A stretch of DNA of 64,000 bases from Sycobia sp. Sy_11 (Eukaryota; Arthropoda; Insecta; Hymenoptera; Epichrysomallidae): assembly GCA_018907035.1 (NCBI GenBank), contig JACCIC010000053.1, positions 1,399,001-1,463,000 on the forward strand. Reading direction: 5' to 3'. Under the pieces are notes generated by a model. It was not told where the DNA came from. It saw only the letters and a list, made by a program, of their open reading frames with translations, and did not search any database. This document shows positions 12,255 through 41,580 of this stretch, one piece after another. Both the position numbers and the translations under genes were made by a program. Positions within the stretch are counted from its first letter, which is position 1. Each line of letters opens with the position of its first letter.

Positions 12255-12410
12255 GAGCAGCAACGCAGCTGCAGATCGTCGGGCGGAACGGAGAAAGAGA
12301 ACCTGGCACTGTCGCTTCGCGCATGGCGAGCGCGCGCGTGCGCGCGTCAATTCGGCGAGTTGCGAGAGGAGTTTTGCGCTTAACGTGAAAGTTTACTCGA
12401 CCATCCAGTA
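11816..12410. other. GC-rich island interrupted by (TA)n array
   Basis: A sharp change from AT-rich DNA to GC- and CpG-rich sequence, with a G-run at 12036-12046 and a (TA)n array at 12217-12252 in the middle. Overlapping open frames on both strands are explained by the composition. It could be a regulatory or promoter region for an unseen transcript; no exon could be supported. Confidence 0.3.
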
Positions 12411-13811
12411 TAGATAGAGTATATGTCGAGTATTATGTAGAGTATAACTGTGCGGTTCCGATAACGTACCTGGATTACTGGCTGTGCACTTCTCCTTTGT
12501 GCTCCGGCTGCTCGAGGCAGTCAGGGGTTTATCGGGTTACAGCAGCAGTTTTCTATTGCATTCGCTTTCGGTTACTTTTTACTCGATGCTTCATTCTATT
12601 TTTGTTTTGTTTTGCACAGTATTGTAAAATTTGACTGGACAATTATTGTAGAAAAAAGATGTGCCCGGATAGTTATTTAGGCGAAACGTTTACATCGCAT
12701 TGATCTGACAGTTTTTCGCGAATGCTTGGCAAGGATTGATTATTGCCCGAATTGACAAATAATTATTCTATAAAAATCTAAAATTTCTTCCAGTCTGTTT
12801 AACTGAGCGATTGCACTTTGTAGATGTAAGTTTCTTCCGACGATTTTTCGGTATATATGTATATAATAAACATGTTTAAGTTGAATTATGAACGTTTGCA
12901 TAGAAATTGAAACTTCGGCATAAGGCGAACTTCGTTAATTCTTTTAAATCTTGAAAAGAGCGCATAGTATACTAAAATATGAGACTTTAATAATTGATAT
13001 ATTATTTTGAATCTTATAAACGCGTGATGAATAAACCATCCAAAACTCGAACTAATTTTATTTTTTGTTAAAAAAGTATTTTTAAAAAATTTCGGTAGGG
13101 GAACCATTAGTTTATATTATACATATATTAATATTGTTGTCCATTGAAGAATTCTCATCATTTTTTTATATTTCTATCATTATAGTGATCCGTCCATGAA
13201 GTGCAGTAATTATTTTTTTATTTTTGCTTATATTAAAAGTAAATAAATTCGTTATGAATTAGTTACATCTTGTATAAATTTAAGACATCTGTTAATAGGA
13301 AAAATTTACTGAAGTGACCTTCATGAGTAAAGTTTTTGCTTTAAATTTTACTGGTAGTTTTACTACAACGTTCCTTGTCCACTTTATTAATTTAAATTAA
13401 AAAATGCATAAACGTTAAATAAAATAATATTAAATTAAACTAATTTATAAACAAAATTGTAAGGATAATTAAATATTATTGACGTAGAAATTTTCAACTA
13501 AAATTTAAATATATTTTTTTTTTCATATTCACTGTAAACATTAAATTTATACTTTAAATTTCAATTAAAGTAAAATTTTTATTTTAAAGTATTGCACGCT
13601 GATACTGCAAATAATATACATTCATTTGCTAAACAAAAAAAAATCATCAAATTGCTACGATTATTATCAAATAAAACGTGAAAACGTATTGCAGAGACGC
13701 CTTACACCGAAGCAACGGGAAAATGAAAGGGTACATTAGTAAGATGGATCTTTCTTGCTATTTATCCCCAGTCATATTTTTTCTCCCCTTTATGTTGTTG
13801 GTTATTCCCGT
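12411..13811. other. AT-rich intergenic DNA
   Basis: Nothing recognisable; ends at a (TC)n array. Confidence 0.4.
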
Positions 13812-13817
13812 CCTCTC

Positions 13818-13861
<44 letters not shown>
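13812..13861. repeat. (TC)n microsatellite
   Basis: About 50 bases of TC with one interruption at its start. Confidence 0.9.
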
Positions 13862-13864
<3 letters not shown>

Positions 13865-14086
13865 CTTCGCACGCGAGACTCGATAAGCGATCCCTCCCGC
13901 ATACTTTACTGTAAACACAAGAATATCGATCCCGCGAGCGGGCACAGGGGCACGCGATCTGGCGACCGTGGGGTCGAACCTCGTTTTTCAGCTTCGTTGC
14001 GCGGGCGTATCGTTACGGGGAAAAATTCAGCGTTTCGGACGAAATACGCTGGGGATTCCAGAGTCTGAATCTGACGGTACTCTTCG

Positions 14087-14088
<2 letters not shown>

Positions 14089-14137
<49 letters not shown>
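14089..14137. repeat. (TA)n microsatellite
   Basis: Pure TA run. Confidence 0.95.
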
Positions 14138-14138
<1 letters not shown>

Positions 14139-14267
14139 GAGATTATCGTATAAGAGATGAAAACAGAAAATTTTATTATATTTTTTTTAAATTTAATTTA
14201 TTTTTACCTCTTAATGTATTTATCGCTTTCATCGATATAACATAAGCATTGTCGCGATTCCGCATAA

Positions 14268-14273
<6 letters not shown>

Positions 14274-14313
<40 letters not shown>
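14274..14313. repeat. (TA)n microsatellite
   Basis: Pure TA run only 137 bases from the previous one. Confidence 0.95.
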
Positions 14314-14315
<2 letters not shown>

Positions 14316-15057
14316 TTGTCGGCAATATACAAGGAATTATATACACAGAGATAAATTACATAGTGTCACATTTATTGTACGACGACTCGATTACTCGTTA
14401 AGGATACGTCGGAGTCGAAATGCTGTCGTCACAATTCCGCGTAATATGACAGAAGTTTTGACGTTGAGTTTTCGTAATATAATGACTTCTACGCTTCATT
14501 GGTAAAAATTGGTTGTTTACGGTGCTGTGACGATAAACAATCGTAATCCACTTTAAATTTGTGAAAATAATCAAAATTACGACTGTAATAATAGCATGTA
14601 ACTGTATATAATAGTCGTAATAATTATTATGTCCACAACGATCATTCGAGTACTCTTACGATCATTGGCCATACTCATTCTTACGGAAAATTATAATTAT
14701 TTATCGTTGCAGCAAGATCGCTAAACAATCGCCGTTTATCAGCAATTTAATTGTAGAAACTGTTATATTATGACAAAATCGCCCTCAAAACTTCTGTCAT
14801 ATTACACGGTCTTCATGACGCTCGGATTTTACTTCGATATCCCCATTAACCATTATACTTTTTCTTCTCCAATATATAATTTTTTTTCTGCTCTTTTATC
14901 GTCTAAAAATTCTCATCAGACGGCCGGCGAAGCAAAAATAGCGTCAAGTCATCATTTCGTCCGCCCAGCTGCATATAATATAAAATCTATTTCACCGCAT
15001 GCACTCGGTCGGCCGTGTGGGCAAAATAAACTTTTGCGGCGCGCGCCCGATGATGGG

Positions 15058-15061
<4 letters not shown>

Positions 15062-15115
<54 letters not shown>
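15062..15115. repeat. (TA)n microsatellite
   Basis: Pure TA run at the end of a short GC-rich block. Confidence 0.95.
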
Positions 15116-15116
<1 letters not shown>

Positions 15117-15482
15117 CGTAAAATGCTATTTTCGCTTCCCAACTTGACTGTATAATTTTTTTCTTTTTTTTCTTTTTTTGTTTTGTTTTGTTTTTTTTTT
15201 TTTTTTTTTAATGAAGAACTTTAGAATTATGGTGCCTTTACTCATCAATTTACCTTGTGTTTCGCTTAAATTCTACTTTCGTACAGTATGTATATGTATA
15301 TACGGTAATATCGTTTTGGTATATCGTCACAGCGACTCTGTGCGTCAAAATTTTTTGATTTCTATACTCGTTTACGATCGCATAATTTCTGTATATTATT
15401 TATATTAATACCAGCTTGATTCGTATTTTTGTTTCTTTACAGTTTTTGATTTTCGCGCGTCGCGCCAAGTTCTCTGATTCAC

Positions 15483-15486
<4 letters not shown>

Positions 15487-15532
<46 letters not shown>
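15487..15532. repeat. (TA)n microsatellite
   Basis: Pure TA run. Confidence 0.95.
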
Positions 15533-15535
<3 letters not shown>

Positions 15536-16093
15536 GACTATATCTCGAAAACTATATGTACAATCATTGGGTATGTCAGGGATGGGTATTTAAATTTTGA
15601 TCGATGAATGAAATTTCGAGGCGATGAGATCACAATGAGATGAATATACTATAGCGGATATCGTTGCAGTAACCAAAGTATACCTAAATATATTGAAACC
15701 GAGAACCTATTTCGTATCGAATACAGTATATATATATATAATTTGTACAAACTAATAAAGATAATGCTTAAAAAAAATATAACACGTCTGAGAGGATAAG
15801 GATAGAAGATTCACCTCGAATATCAAATTCAAATATTATTTACTTACTATATGAATTGTTCTATATTATATACTAATAATATATAGGTACATACTTATGA
15901 ACACAACAATGTAACAGAGCTTATGTCGATTTTTAGTAATAGAATAGTCATTCAATACGCGATTTTACACTTATTGCTATGTCAGTATGGTTCTCAAGCG
16001 ACTTCGCTCTTAATTATTTTCTTGCTTTATTGTTCTTATTCTTCTTTACAATATAAGACTCACTTGTACACGTATAGAAAAAGGGGAACCGTA

Positions 16094-16099
<6 letters not shown>

Positions 16100-16141
<42 letters not shown>

Positions 16142-16252
16142 ATGTATAATAAAATAATAAAATCAGCTAGAACGTATACGTTTAGTATACTCGTTGAGCA
16201 CTTTTTATATATAGATATATAAATCGTGATAACAGTATCTTTACAATTATAT

Positions 16253-16284
<32 letters not shown>
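16100..16284. repeat. (TA)n and (CA)n microsatellite pair
   Basis: A TA run (16100-16139) and a CA run (16257-16284) separated by about 120 bases of AT-rich DNA. Confidence 0.9.
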
Positions 16285-16287
<3 letters not shown>

Positions 16288-17795
16288 GCACACACTTACA
16301 CACACCATTTCGCGTGGTTATTATGTACATCGCTTAACTGAGCTTCGACAATAATTTTATAATCTTTAGAGAAACATTAGTTTCAAATAATAAAAAAGAG
16401 AAAACTACTATTAAATAAAAACATTATGTATACATATATTATATATTTATAATCTTTCGTTCGTTGCCAATTTCGCGCGAATAAAGTAAAAAAAATAAAT
16501 TCGCAATTTTTTACTTTTACACATGCTACAAATGGCACATATTCAAAGATTATATTGACTGGCAAGTTCCTTAGAGTTCTGTCACTGGGTTACTTTGTCC
16601 CTCTAAAGAAAAAGGATAAACCAAAAAAAAAAGAAAAGAAAACTATAATTACGTGAGCTGTGGACAGTTCGTCAAATTTTTTCTTTTTGAAGTACATTCT
16701 CAAAATTTATATGTATGTGATTTAGCCAATAATAAATTCATCAATGTACTTTTCGTTACCGATGAAACATCTTTTTCATATCTCGTTAAAAAGACAGTAA
16801 TAATTCTTTCTGCGTTATTTATTAGTCACATTAATATTTATCCGATTACTTTTATTATAAAATATTACTATTCGCATAAAAATAGCAAATACAAATAAAG
16901 TTTTCAGATGTAAATTTGGATAGATTAAACATTTTTTTTACGATTAATAGTCAAGCTTTCATCTAACAGTTGTACATTAATGAGAACTATATTTACCAAT
17001 AGTAAGAAATTACAATTTCACCAATATAATCATTGGAAAATTAATTTATAAAAGTCGTGCGATAGTTATACGATCAGTTCCGCAAAGATTTATAAAAAGG
17101 TCCAGACGTTATTTCTCGATTGTATTATTACACTCATCGCATATACGAAAAACTGTTTGGCTCGAATCAATATCGTCCGTCATTGGTGTATAATCGAAGA
17201 GGTAGATATACATAAGGATCTTGGTTAAGAAGTTAAAAGAGTCTCGCGCGCGAGTAAAAAAGATATGCATAATGAATTCGGACCAAGGAGTTGCAAGATA
17301 TATATTTTGATTAATAGCTTCGCCATAGATGACATTTCACGTGCATATATATAATATATATACAAGAGCTGTCAGCACCGTAGAGACGCGCCAGCTGATA
17401 AGCGGTTACGGCGTTATTAATGTTAGCCATTCGACAAACATATAATACTTGTATTACAAAAACAAAACGAAAAAAAAAAGAAGATGAATAAGAAATAAAT
17501 GACGAAAAAGTAATTGCGTACATCGCAGCTGTAGTTCGAACTGTCCACATCTGACGTCAGTATCGGACGAGGAAAAACGCGAATATGAAAATAACGAACA
17601 GGGAAAGAAAAACGAAAGTATCGACGCGCGTGGGGGGGATGAACGATCTGGCGATTTTTTCACTTTCGTCGCTGCCCCGTCTTGGTACACAGTTAAAAAT
17701 TTCTGACTCGCTATAATTGAAAAAAAAAAAACAGTCATCGTACGTAGCTGGATTTTCAGTTAGAAATATGCACATTGTTATTGCTCGCTGAATTT
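16285..17795. other. Intergenic DNA 3' of Dfd
   Basis: AT-rich unique sequence; may include the distal part of the Dfd 3' UTR. No gene recognised. Confidence 0.4.
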
Positions 17796-17801
17796 TTTAT
17801 T
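17796..17801 (-). terminator. Candidate Dfd poly(A) signal
   Basis: AATAAA on the minus strand (TTTATT on plus), about 215 bases after the Dfd stop codon. Other copies further downstream are possible, so the true 3' end is uncertain. Confidence 0.35.
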
Positions 17802-18013
17802 TCAAAACTTTGCAGAAAATTTTTCTATTTCCCCGGCTAAAATAATAAACATATATATGAATATTCATATATATATATATATATAGTTTGAATATTGCCT
17901 CAATGAATTCAGTGATCGGAAATTTTCAAGACTGTACACGGACTCGCGGGCAGCGGGTCGCGCTCCCCCCTCCCCCCTCCCTCACCAAATACACTTCGGG
18001 CCCCTTATCCGCG

Positions 18014-34755
<16,742 letters not shown>

Positions 34756-34883
34756 TATCACCGTTTAATCACAGAGCCGAATTGGGCGAACAGTTTTGCA
34801 CGCGATCGGTCTTTAACACGCGCAGAATCGAGGTTCACACGCTCGCTCGCGACGACTCGGCATTCGACACACGCGGCACTGCA

Positions 34884-34896
34884 TTATATATAAATA
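34884..34896 (-). promoter_or_regulatory. Dfd: Candidate Dfd TATA box
   Basis: Reads TATTTATATATAA on the minus strand, about 130 bases upstream of the Dfd ATG. Transcription would start near 34855-34865 and give a 5' UTR of about 100 bases. No strong initiator was identified, and nearby TA-rich DNA makes such motifs common. Confidence 0.3.
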
Positions 34897-34950
34897 CATC
34901 TGTAACGTATACGGTCTCGGAGAGGGCTTTGCGGCTTATCCGAAAGCTGT

Positions 34951-35006
<56 letters not shown>

Positions 35007-35288
35007 CGTCACAATTCTCTCGCTCGGTGCACTTTTGCAACGTTCTACGCGCCGGCCCGCGCGCCTGTGCGCGACACGGACGGATCCTCGCGCGCAGCCG
35101 CTGCAGAACGAAGAAAGAGAGAGTGAGGCCAGCTGTGGTGCCCGCCCACTCGGGCTCGATTGCCGCGCCACGTGACCGGGTGGCGGGCCAATCAGAGGCG
35201 AGCCCCGTCCCAGGCCATGATGGATGGCTCGCTCGCGTGCAACACGTGAGCGTGGCGCCGCGCCGAGCCTCCTGCGGCAGGTGCACTG

Positions 35289-35340
<52 letters not shown>

Positions 35341-35416
35341 GTGTGTGTTTGTATATGTGTGTATATACGGCGAGCGACCAGCGCTTCGCGCCGTACCGTA
35401 CACGGCCGGTCACCAC

Positions 35417-35424
35417 TGATTAAT
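35417..35424 (+). promoter_or_regulatory. Exd-Hox consensus site upstream of Dfd
   Basis: TGATTAAT fits the TGATTNAT Exd-Hox consensus and lies about 660 bases upstream of the Dfd start. Dfd is known to maintain its own expression in Drosophila, so a site here is plausible, but several such octamers are expected by chance in 64 kb. Confidence 0.2.
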
Positions 35425-35780
35425 ACAACGCGATATTGTACCCTCGAAAAAACGTCCGAGTGCCCGTCCTCGAACTCGGACGGACGAACTTTCTTCTTGA
35501 ATTTTCCGTTCTCACTTTTCGACGGCAACACACGCGCAATGCACGTCCTCACTGCTTTCGCGCACTATACGGTCGAAGATCAAAGCGCAGCTGTCGTCCA
35601 CGGGACAATGCACGTACGAGCGCCTCCGAGATAAGAGCGCACCCGGCAGTAGCCGTGTGTGCATAAAGTGTAACAGATGAGGTGCGCGGTGCCTCGGCAG
35701 AAACACGTCTGTCGAGAGAGCTCCCTCGCGGCGCGGACGCTCCCACCGAGGATACCGCGCGCAGCTGCCGCGCGCTACGC

Positions 35781-35824
<44 letters not shown>

Positions 35825-36356
35825 CCTCTCTCCCTCTACCGGTGAGCGCGATCCTGCGCGGGCTGCGCTGTACGTGTGTGTACATAGGTGTATACACGAT
35901 ACAGAGCTGCGCTGCGAGAGGCCGGCAGCGCCGCGACCCCCACCAGTCCGGGCCAGCTCGGGGCGAGTCAGCGCGCGGCGAGAGCTGCACGCGTCCCCCC
36001 CCTCCCCCCCGACCCCGCCTCTTTTCCTCGACCCGACGAGGCCAACCCCTAGACGGCGGCCGTTTCGAGCCCCGGGGGCCGTGGCGCCCGATCAGGCCGC
36101 GTCGCCGTCGGGAATGCGAGCGCGCGCTCGCGTCGGTTCGTTTGCCGAGATCACGCGGCACAGAGGGCTCCCGGGATATGTCGTCAGGGGGGCAGTCACT
36201 CCTACGGCTTTCCTTAGCCCGCCTTTCTCTCTCGCCCCCCCCCTCTCTCTCTCTCTCCCCCTCTCGCTCAACTCAATCGCCTCTTTCTCGCCAGAGACGA
36301 CGCGGTGTGAAAATCCAGAGACGAGAGGCTGCGCCAAAGAGGGACGGAGATCCGCG

Positions 36357-36412
<56 letters not shown>

Positions 36413-36480
36413 TATATGTGTATAGGAAAAGTCACATGGGACCTGACACGCCGAGGCGATGAGGGAAATCAGGAACGGGT

Positions 36481-37542
36481 TGAGCGAGCGCTAAAACTTG
36501 AGCTCGCGCTGTATACAGGGAATGTAATATATACTGTGTATCGCTAGACGTGGAAGAAGAAATCGATGGATTTGGCTGAGTCAGTCGTATGATCGACCAT
36601 AGGTACATATTTTGAGTTTATGATGACAGAGGAACAACGCGTTGGATTTAAATATGCGTACATATACTTTTCTAATTGAGAACTATACATGTATTTGCTG
36701 AATATATATTTGTACAATTATACGTCGAAACTAAATGTCTTAAAAATAGGCGCGCGAAGATAAAATAAGCGGATTAGATTATTCACAATGTCTATGTATC
36801 GTATATAATAATCTGTTAATAATCACAGGTTGAATTTCAGTGCTTACGCGTATATTTGATGAGAATCTGATTGTGTCTGAAAAAAATTTCATTTCTTCCT
36901 ATTGCACTTCGTAAAGTTTATCCAGATAGTGTTATATATCAATATCTGTAATATGCGTTCTCAATGCCATTAGTGGAAGATTATAAGTAATTGACAATTT
37001 AATTTATAAATTTATTTTCAGTTGTAGACAAGTGCAACTAAAATAATTGATTTGGTTGCAGTTTGATTTTTGAAATAAATAATATTGATATGGAAAATAC
37101 ATTTTAATTATAGTGTAGAGATAAACTTCGACACTGTTTTTGTTCTTGTAAAGAATATATTTCAAACTAAAATATTCTAGGGTATAAAAATTAATCACTT
37201 AATTCGTATCTATCACGGTTGAAAATAAGAAAAATCGTGCGGTACAAAAATGTACTTCGACCTGTAGAAATTTTTGATGGAGTAACTCAATACTGCTTCA
37301 AACAGAAGTAATTGAAAGTTTTTTTTTTCAAGAATGTTTATGGTATCAAAAACCCAAGCGTATAAACAGAAAAAGAAACTGCAATACAAAAATTAATTTT
37401 TCGATTATTCTTTATCAATGTTTCTTCTCGTTTAAAACTTATTGTTAACCCTTGTGCACAATATTCCAGTGTAATTTAACATTTGCGATACGCGACTTTT
37501 TACACTATATGCGGTAATAATCAATCAATCAGGCATTTTTAA

Positions 37543-37588
<46 letters not shown>

Positions 37589-37887
37589 TAGCGTTACCTA
37601 AATTTGCATCGTAGGTCGTGCGTAATAAAAAGAAAATGAATTTTTTTTTCACGTTGCACCGTACACTTACAGCAGATTTTTACAAATGGAATTAAATTAA
37701 AAATTTCATTCTTTCGTAATTGAAAGGCATCGAAAATATACAGCTCCTTTATATAAATGTATAATGTTTGAAAGTAAACGCGTATATGTGCACAGCTATA
37801 AGCGTCGGTGTATATAGTGTACACACGTTGGAACTCGCAAAAGGCAGCCGAGTCATTATATAGACGAAAAGTACTAACTCACGGTGC

Positions 37888-37953
<66 letters not shown>

Positions 37954-39080
37954 GATGGTCGTATCGGAGACACTGCATCCAATTCGCATAGGAGATGTAT
38001 TTACAAAACTTTACTTTCGGATGATTTCATTTTGAAAAGTCGATTATGTATAAAAAAATTATAATATACCTGTAGTGAACATTTTTTATCTACTAAAGGA
38101 ATTTTTTTTTTCTATTTATAGTTATTTTCCTGGACCAAAATATTTGCAACAGAGAACAAAAGCTTATACATTATGCATGTGAAAATTGATATAATTTACG
38201 GTATAGATATATGATGATAACCATATGATATATGATAACCACTGATCTGGTTAAACCGTTATACGTTATTATATATTTTTAAATTTATTCATTATTAAAA
38301 ACAAATGTATTAGTTACTAAAGAAATAGATTAATAATTTGATATCTATAATAAAGTCAAATATTGACTGTAAATTTCCTGTTAAGAGGCAGAAATTCAAA
38401 ATGCGCCCAATATACATTTCATACAATATTCAGAATTATCTTGTCTTCGAAACTTTCAGGTTGAGCGAAATTCTGATTGGAGCGAAAGTCTATAGAAGCA
38501 CGTATAAAATTTCTCATCAGCCCTGGAAAATGTGTTTTATTTTTATACATATGCAAAGAACAGGGATTTATTATGTATTCACCTCTCCTCCCCTACTAAT
38601 CTCACCAACTGCGCCATATTTAGATCCATCGTTGCAATTCTTCATCCCTTCGAGGCTCTTTCCGCCTTTATGGGAAGGCCATATCGTGAATCGAGAGCAG
38701 CGTATAACAGCTCTTTCTCTCTCTCTCTCTCACACACACAGTCTCTCTTTCGCGTGTTTGCATTAACGGCCACGGAGCAGTAGCGTATCTGACACACAAT
38801 ACGATTTCGTTACACTTATCGCCTCGCGTGCGATAATTAACAGTTTACAATTGGCCCGAGCCTATCTCGAACCAAAAAAAAAATAAATAAATAAAAAATT
38901 AGTCGAATCAATGACGCGCGAAGAGACCCGGCAGCGCTCCCGAAAGCCGTGGTCCATTTTGCACATATTATTTTATGCATATTACAGGAGAGGGCCTCCA
39001 CGTGTAATATGGAGGGGATTCGAATTTCGCGCGGGATCTAGAAGACCTCGTCGACATATACAGTACGCGAGCGCTCGCGA

Positions 39081-39117
<37 letters not shown>

Positions 39118-40381
39118 ACATCTATGTAACTATGATACTAAGGTACTACATCTATTTTGTTAGGACGCATCGTCGATTATTTTTCGCGGCTCGCTCGACG
39201 ATGTGCGAGTATACGCGTGGACGCGCGCGCCCATTATTATCATTTATCAAAGATCCCCCAGAGGAGGAATATAATCAAGGTGTGTATGAGTGTGTCGAGG
39301 TAATGAGAGCGCCCGCTGGGGCGGTCGCAGTACTGGGTACCAAATTATATAAATCCGGGATGCGTGTGTGTGTGTGTGTGTGTGTTACAATATACATATA
39401 TATGGTTGATTCGTCCGTTCGCCCGGTCGTTCGACGATAATTCAAGTCTAAAATAAGTCATTCGCTTTTATGCGGATTCGTGTTACATATCCATGGTATT
39501 GTGTGCTTCTACGTAATATATATATATATATATAGATTTCCAAGATCTACTGGATGCTGAAACAATCTTTCACGAATGCTGATCTCAAATTGCTTTGATG
39601 ATCAAATATCTGCTAATGCTCGATATTTAAAATTGTGTACATGCGATTGCTGAAAAATTTCTGACTAACTGTGACCGAGCCAGCCTGTAAGTGAAGAAAA
39701 ATTTACATATGTTTGAATTTTCATTGACAAATGGCAAAAATAAAATATGGCTGTGATTATGTCAAAAAATATATTTTCCCAAACACTTTGGTGCATATGT
39801 ATAGATATAAAATAAAATCAACGAACGTCTTAAATATAATAAAACTTATAGAAATTTTGTTTTCTTATCATATAGTAAGAAAAATTTTCCCGATAAGTCA
39901 TTTTATTACACTGAAGCAATGCCTGAATCTGAAAAAATGTGATAGGAAATAAAAAGTTTTCTTTCATATTTCAACTTTCGAACCTTGTCTTATGGCTAAT
40001 TCCAACATGATTGTCCATCAAATGCTGACCAATACGAATCTTTTACCCTCATATAAGAAATTTTTAAAATACTTTTAAAACTTATATGATAATATTATAA
40101 TATTATGACTTCTTTAAAAAAAAAAAAAGAATCTCATCGTTTGATTTTATTTAATTTCCAAAAAAAAAAAAAATATCGAAGGCATAATATTATCGTTGGT
40201 GCAACGGCCCTATCTTGATTTGTATAAATTGCATAAGTTTTCGTAATAAAATACAGTTAAGAAATACAATTTATAATTCGACCCTTCATTATAGGAAATA
40301 AACAGCCTTCAGAAAAGTTTCTTAGAATTCTGACAGTTCAAGAGACGCTCGTAAGTTTATTCTCCGCTAAATAACTCTCGA

Positions 40382-40383
<2 letters not shown>
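36481..40383. other. Dfd upstream DNA, mostly AT-rich
   Basis: No gene recognised. Repeats are (TA)n at 37544-37582 and 37892-37950, (GT)n at 39083-39113 and 39363-39386. A GC-richer block lies at about 38.9-39.45 kb. Confidence 0.45.

Positions 40384-40441
<58 letters not shown>
40384..40441. repeat. (TA)n microsatellite
   Basis: Pure TA run of about 58 bases. Confidence 0.95.
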
Positions 40442-40443
<2 letters not shown>

Positions 40444-40756
40444 TTATAGCACTCGCGGGATATCTTTAATATTTCTTCCGTTCGTGTACTCCCTTTTCCA
40501 TCTCCGCGGCAGTTTGAAATATCGTTTTCTCGGCGACAGAGCTCTCGAAACTTTTGCAGCCGAGCGAAAGGGTGGAAAATCTCGAGTCCCCCGGCGAGCG
40601 ACGGTCGCGGCGGGCTCGACGGACGACGACACCTTCAGAGACTCACTGTGAGTGCCCTATATAATACCTTCTGCTTTCTTGTTTATACTATAAAATATAA
40701 TATATATTGCTGTATATATAGTATAGAGAAGAGGGAAGAAAAAGAACATGACATAG

Positions 40757-41300
<544 letters not shown>

Positions 41301-41469
41301 TTACTAATTCAATAGCCTTATTATATAATATATTATCTATATATATGTTTGTTAGATCATTAGATTTACCATTAGTAATTTATTAACAATGATTAACTGA
41401 AGTATTGATTGAATTTAAAAAAAAAAAATTCGATTGACGTTTTAACGGTTATTGGGAATTTCTGAAATG

Positions 41470-41580
41470 TGACACAATCAGTGCAATTGTAAAACACCAA
41501 GTTCCCGGCGCACTAAACGCCCGCGGAATGTAACCTGTTTTTTTGGAAGAAGGGATGGGACTAATCTTCTGATTGTGTCA
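41470..41580. repeat. Twelve-base perfect inverted repeat beside the CT tract
   Basis: TGACACAATCAG at 41470-41481 and its exact reverse complement at 41569-41580 flank 87 bases of unique sequence. Each arm contains TGATTG, close to an Exd site, next to TGTCA, a Hth/Meis-type half site in opposite orientation. Either a small element's termini or a symmetrical protein-binding pair. Confidence 0.6.

Larger units (their letters stand above)
34756..36480. other. GC-rich Dfd upstream region with repeats
   Basis: Mostly GC- and CpG-rich, likely holding the Dfd promoter and proximal control DNA. (TA)n arrays at 34952-35003, 35292-35340 and 36362-36408 and CT runs at 35786-35818 and about 36238-36260 interrupt it. 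Many overlapping open frames on both strands are composition effects. Confidence 0.5.

Noticed and set aside
13960..13990. tRNA B-box-like GGTTCGACCCC on the minus strand
   Set aside because: No A-box and no cloverleaf-compatible sequence at the right distance.
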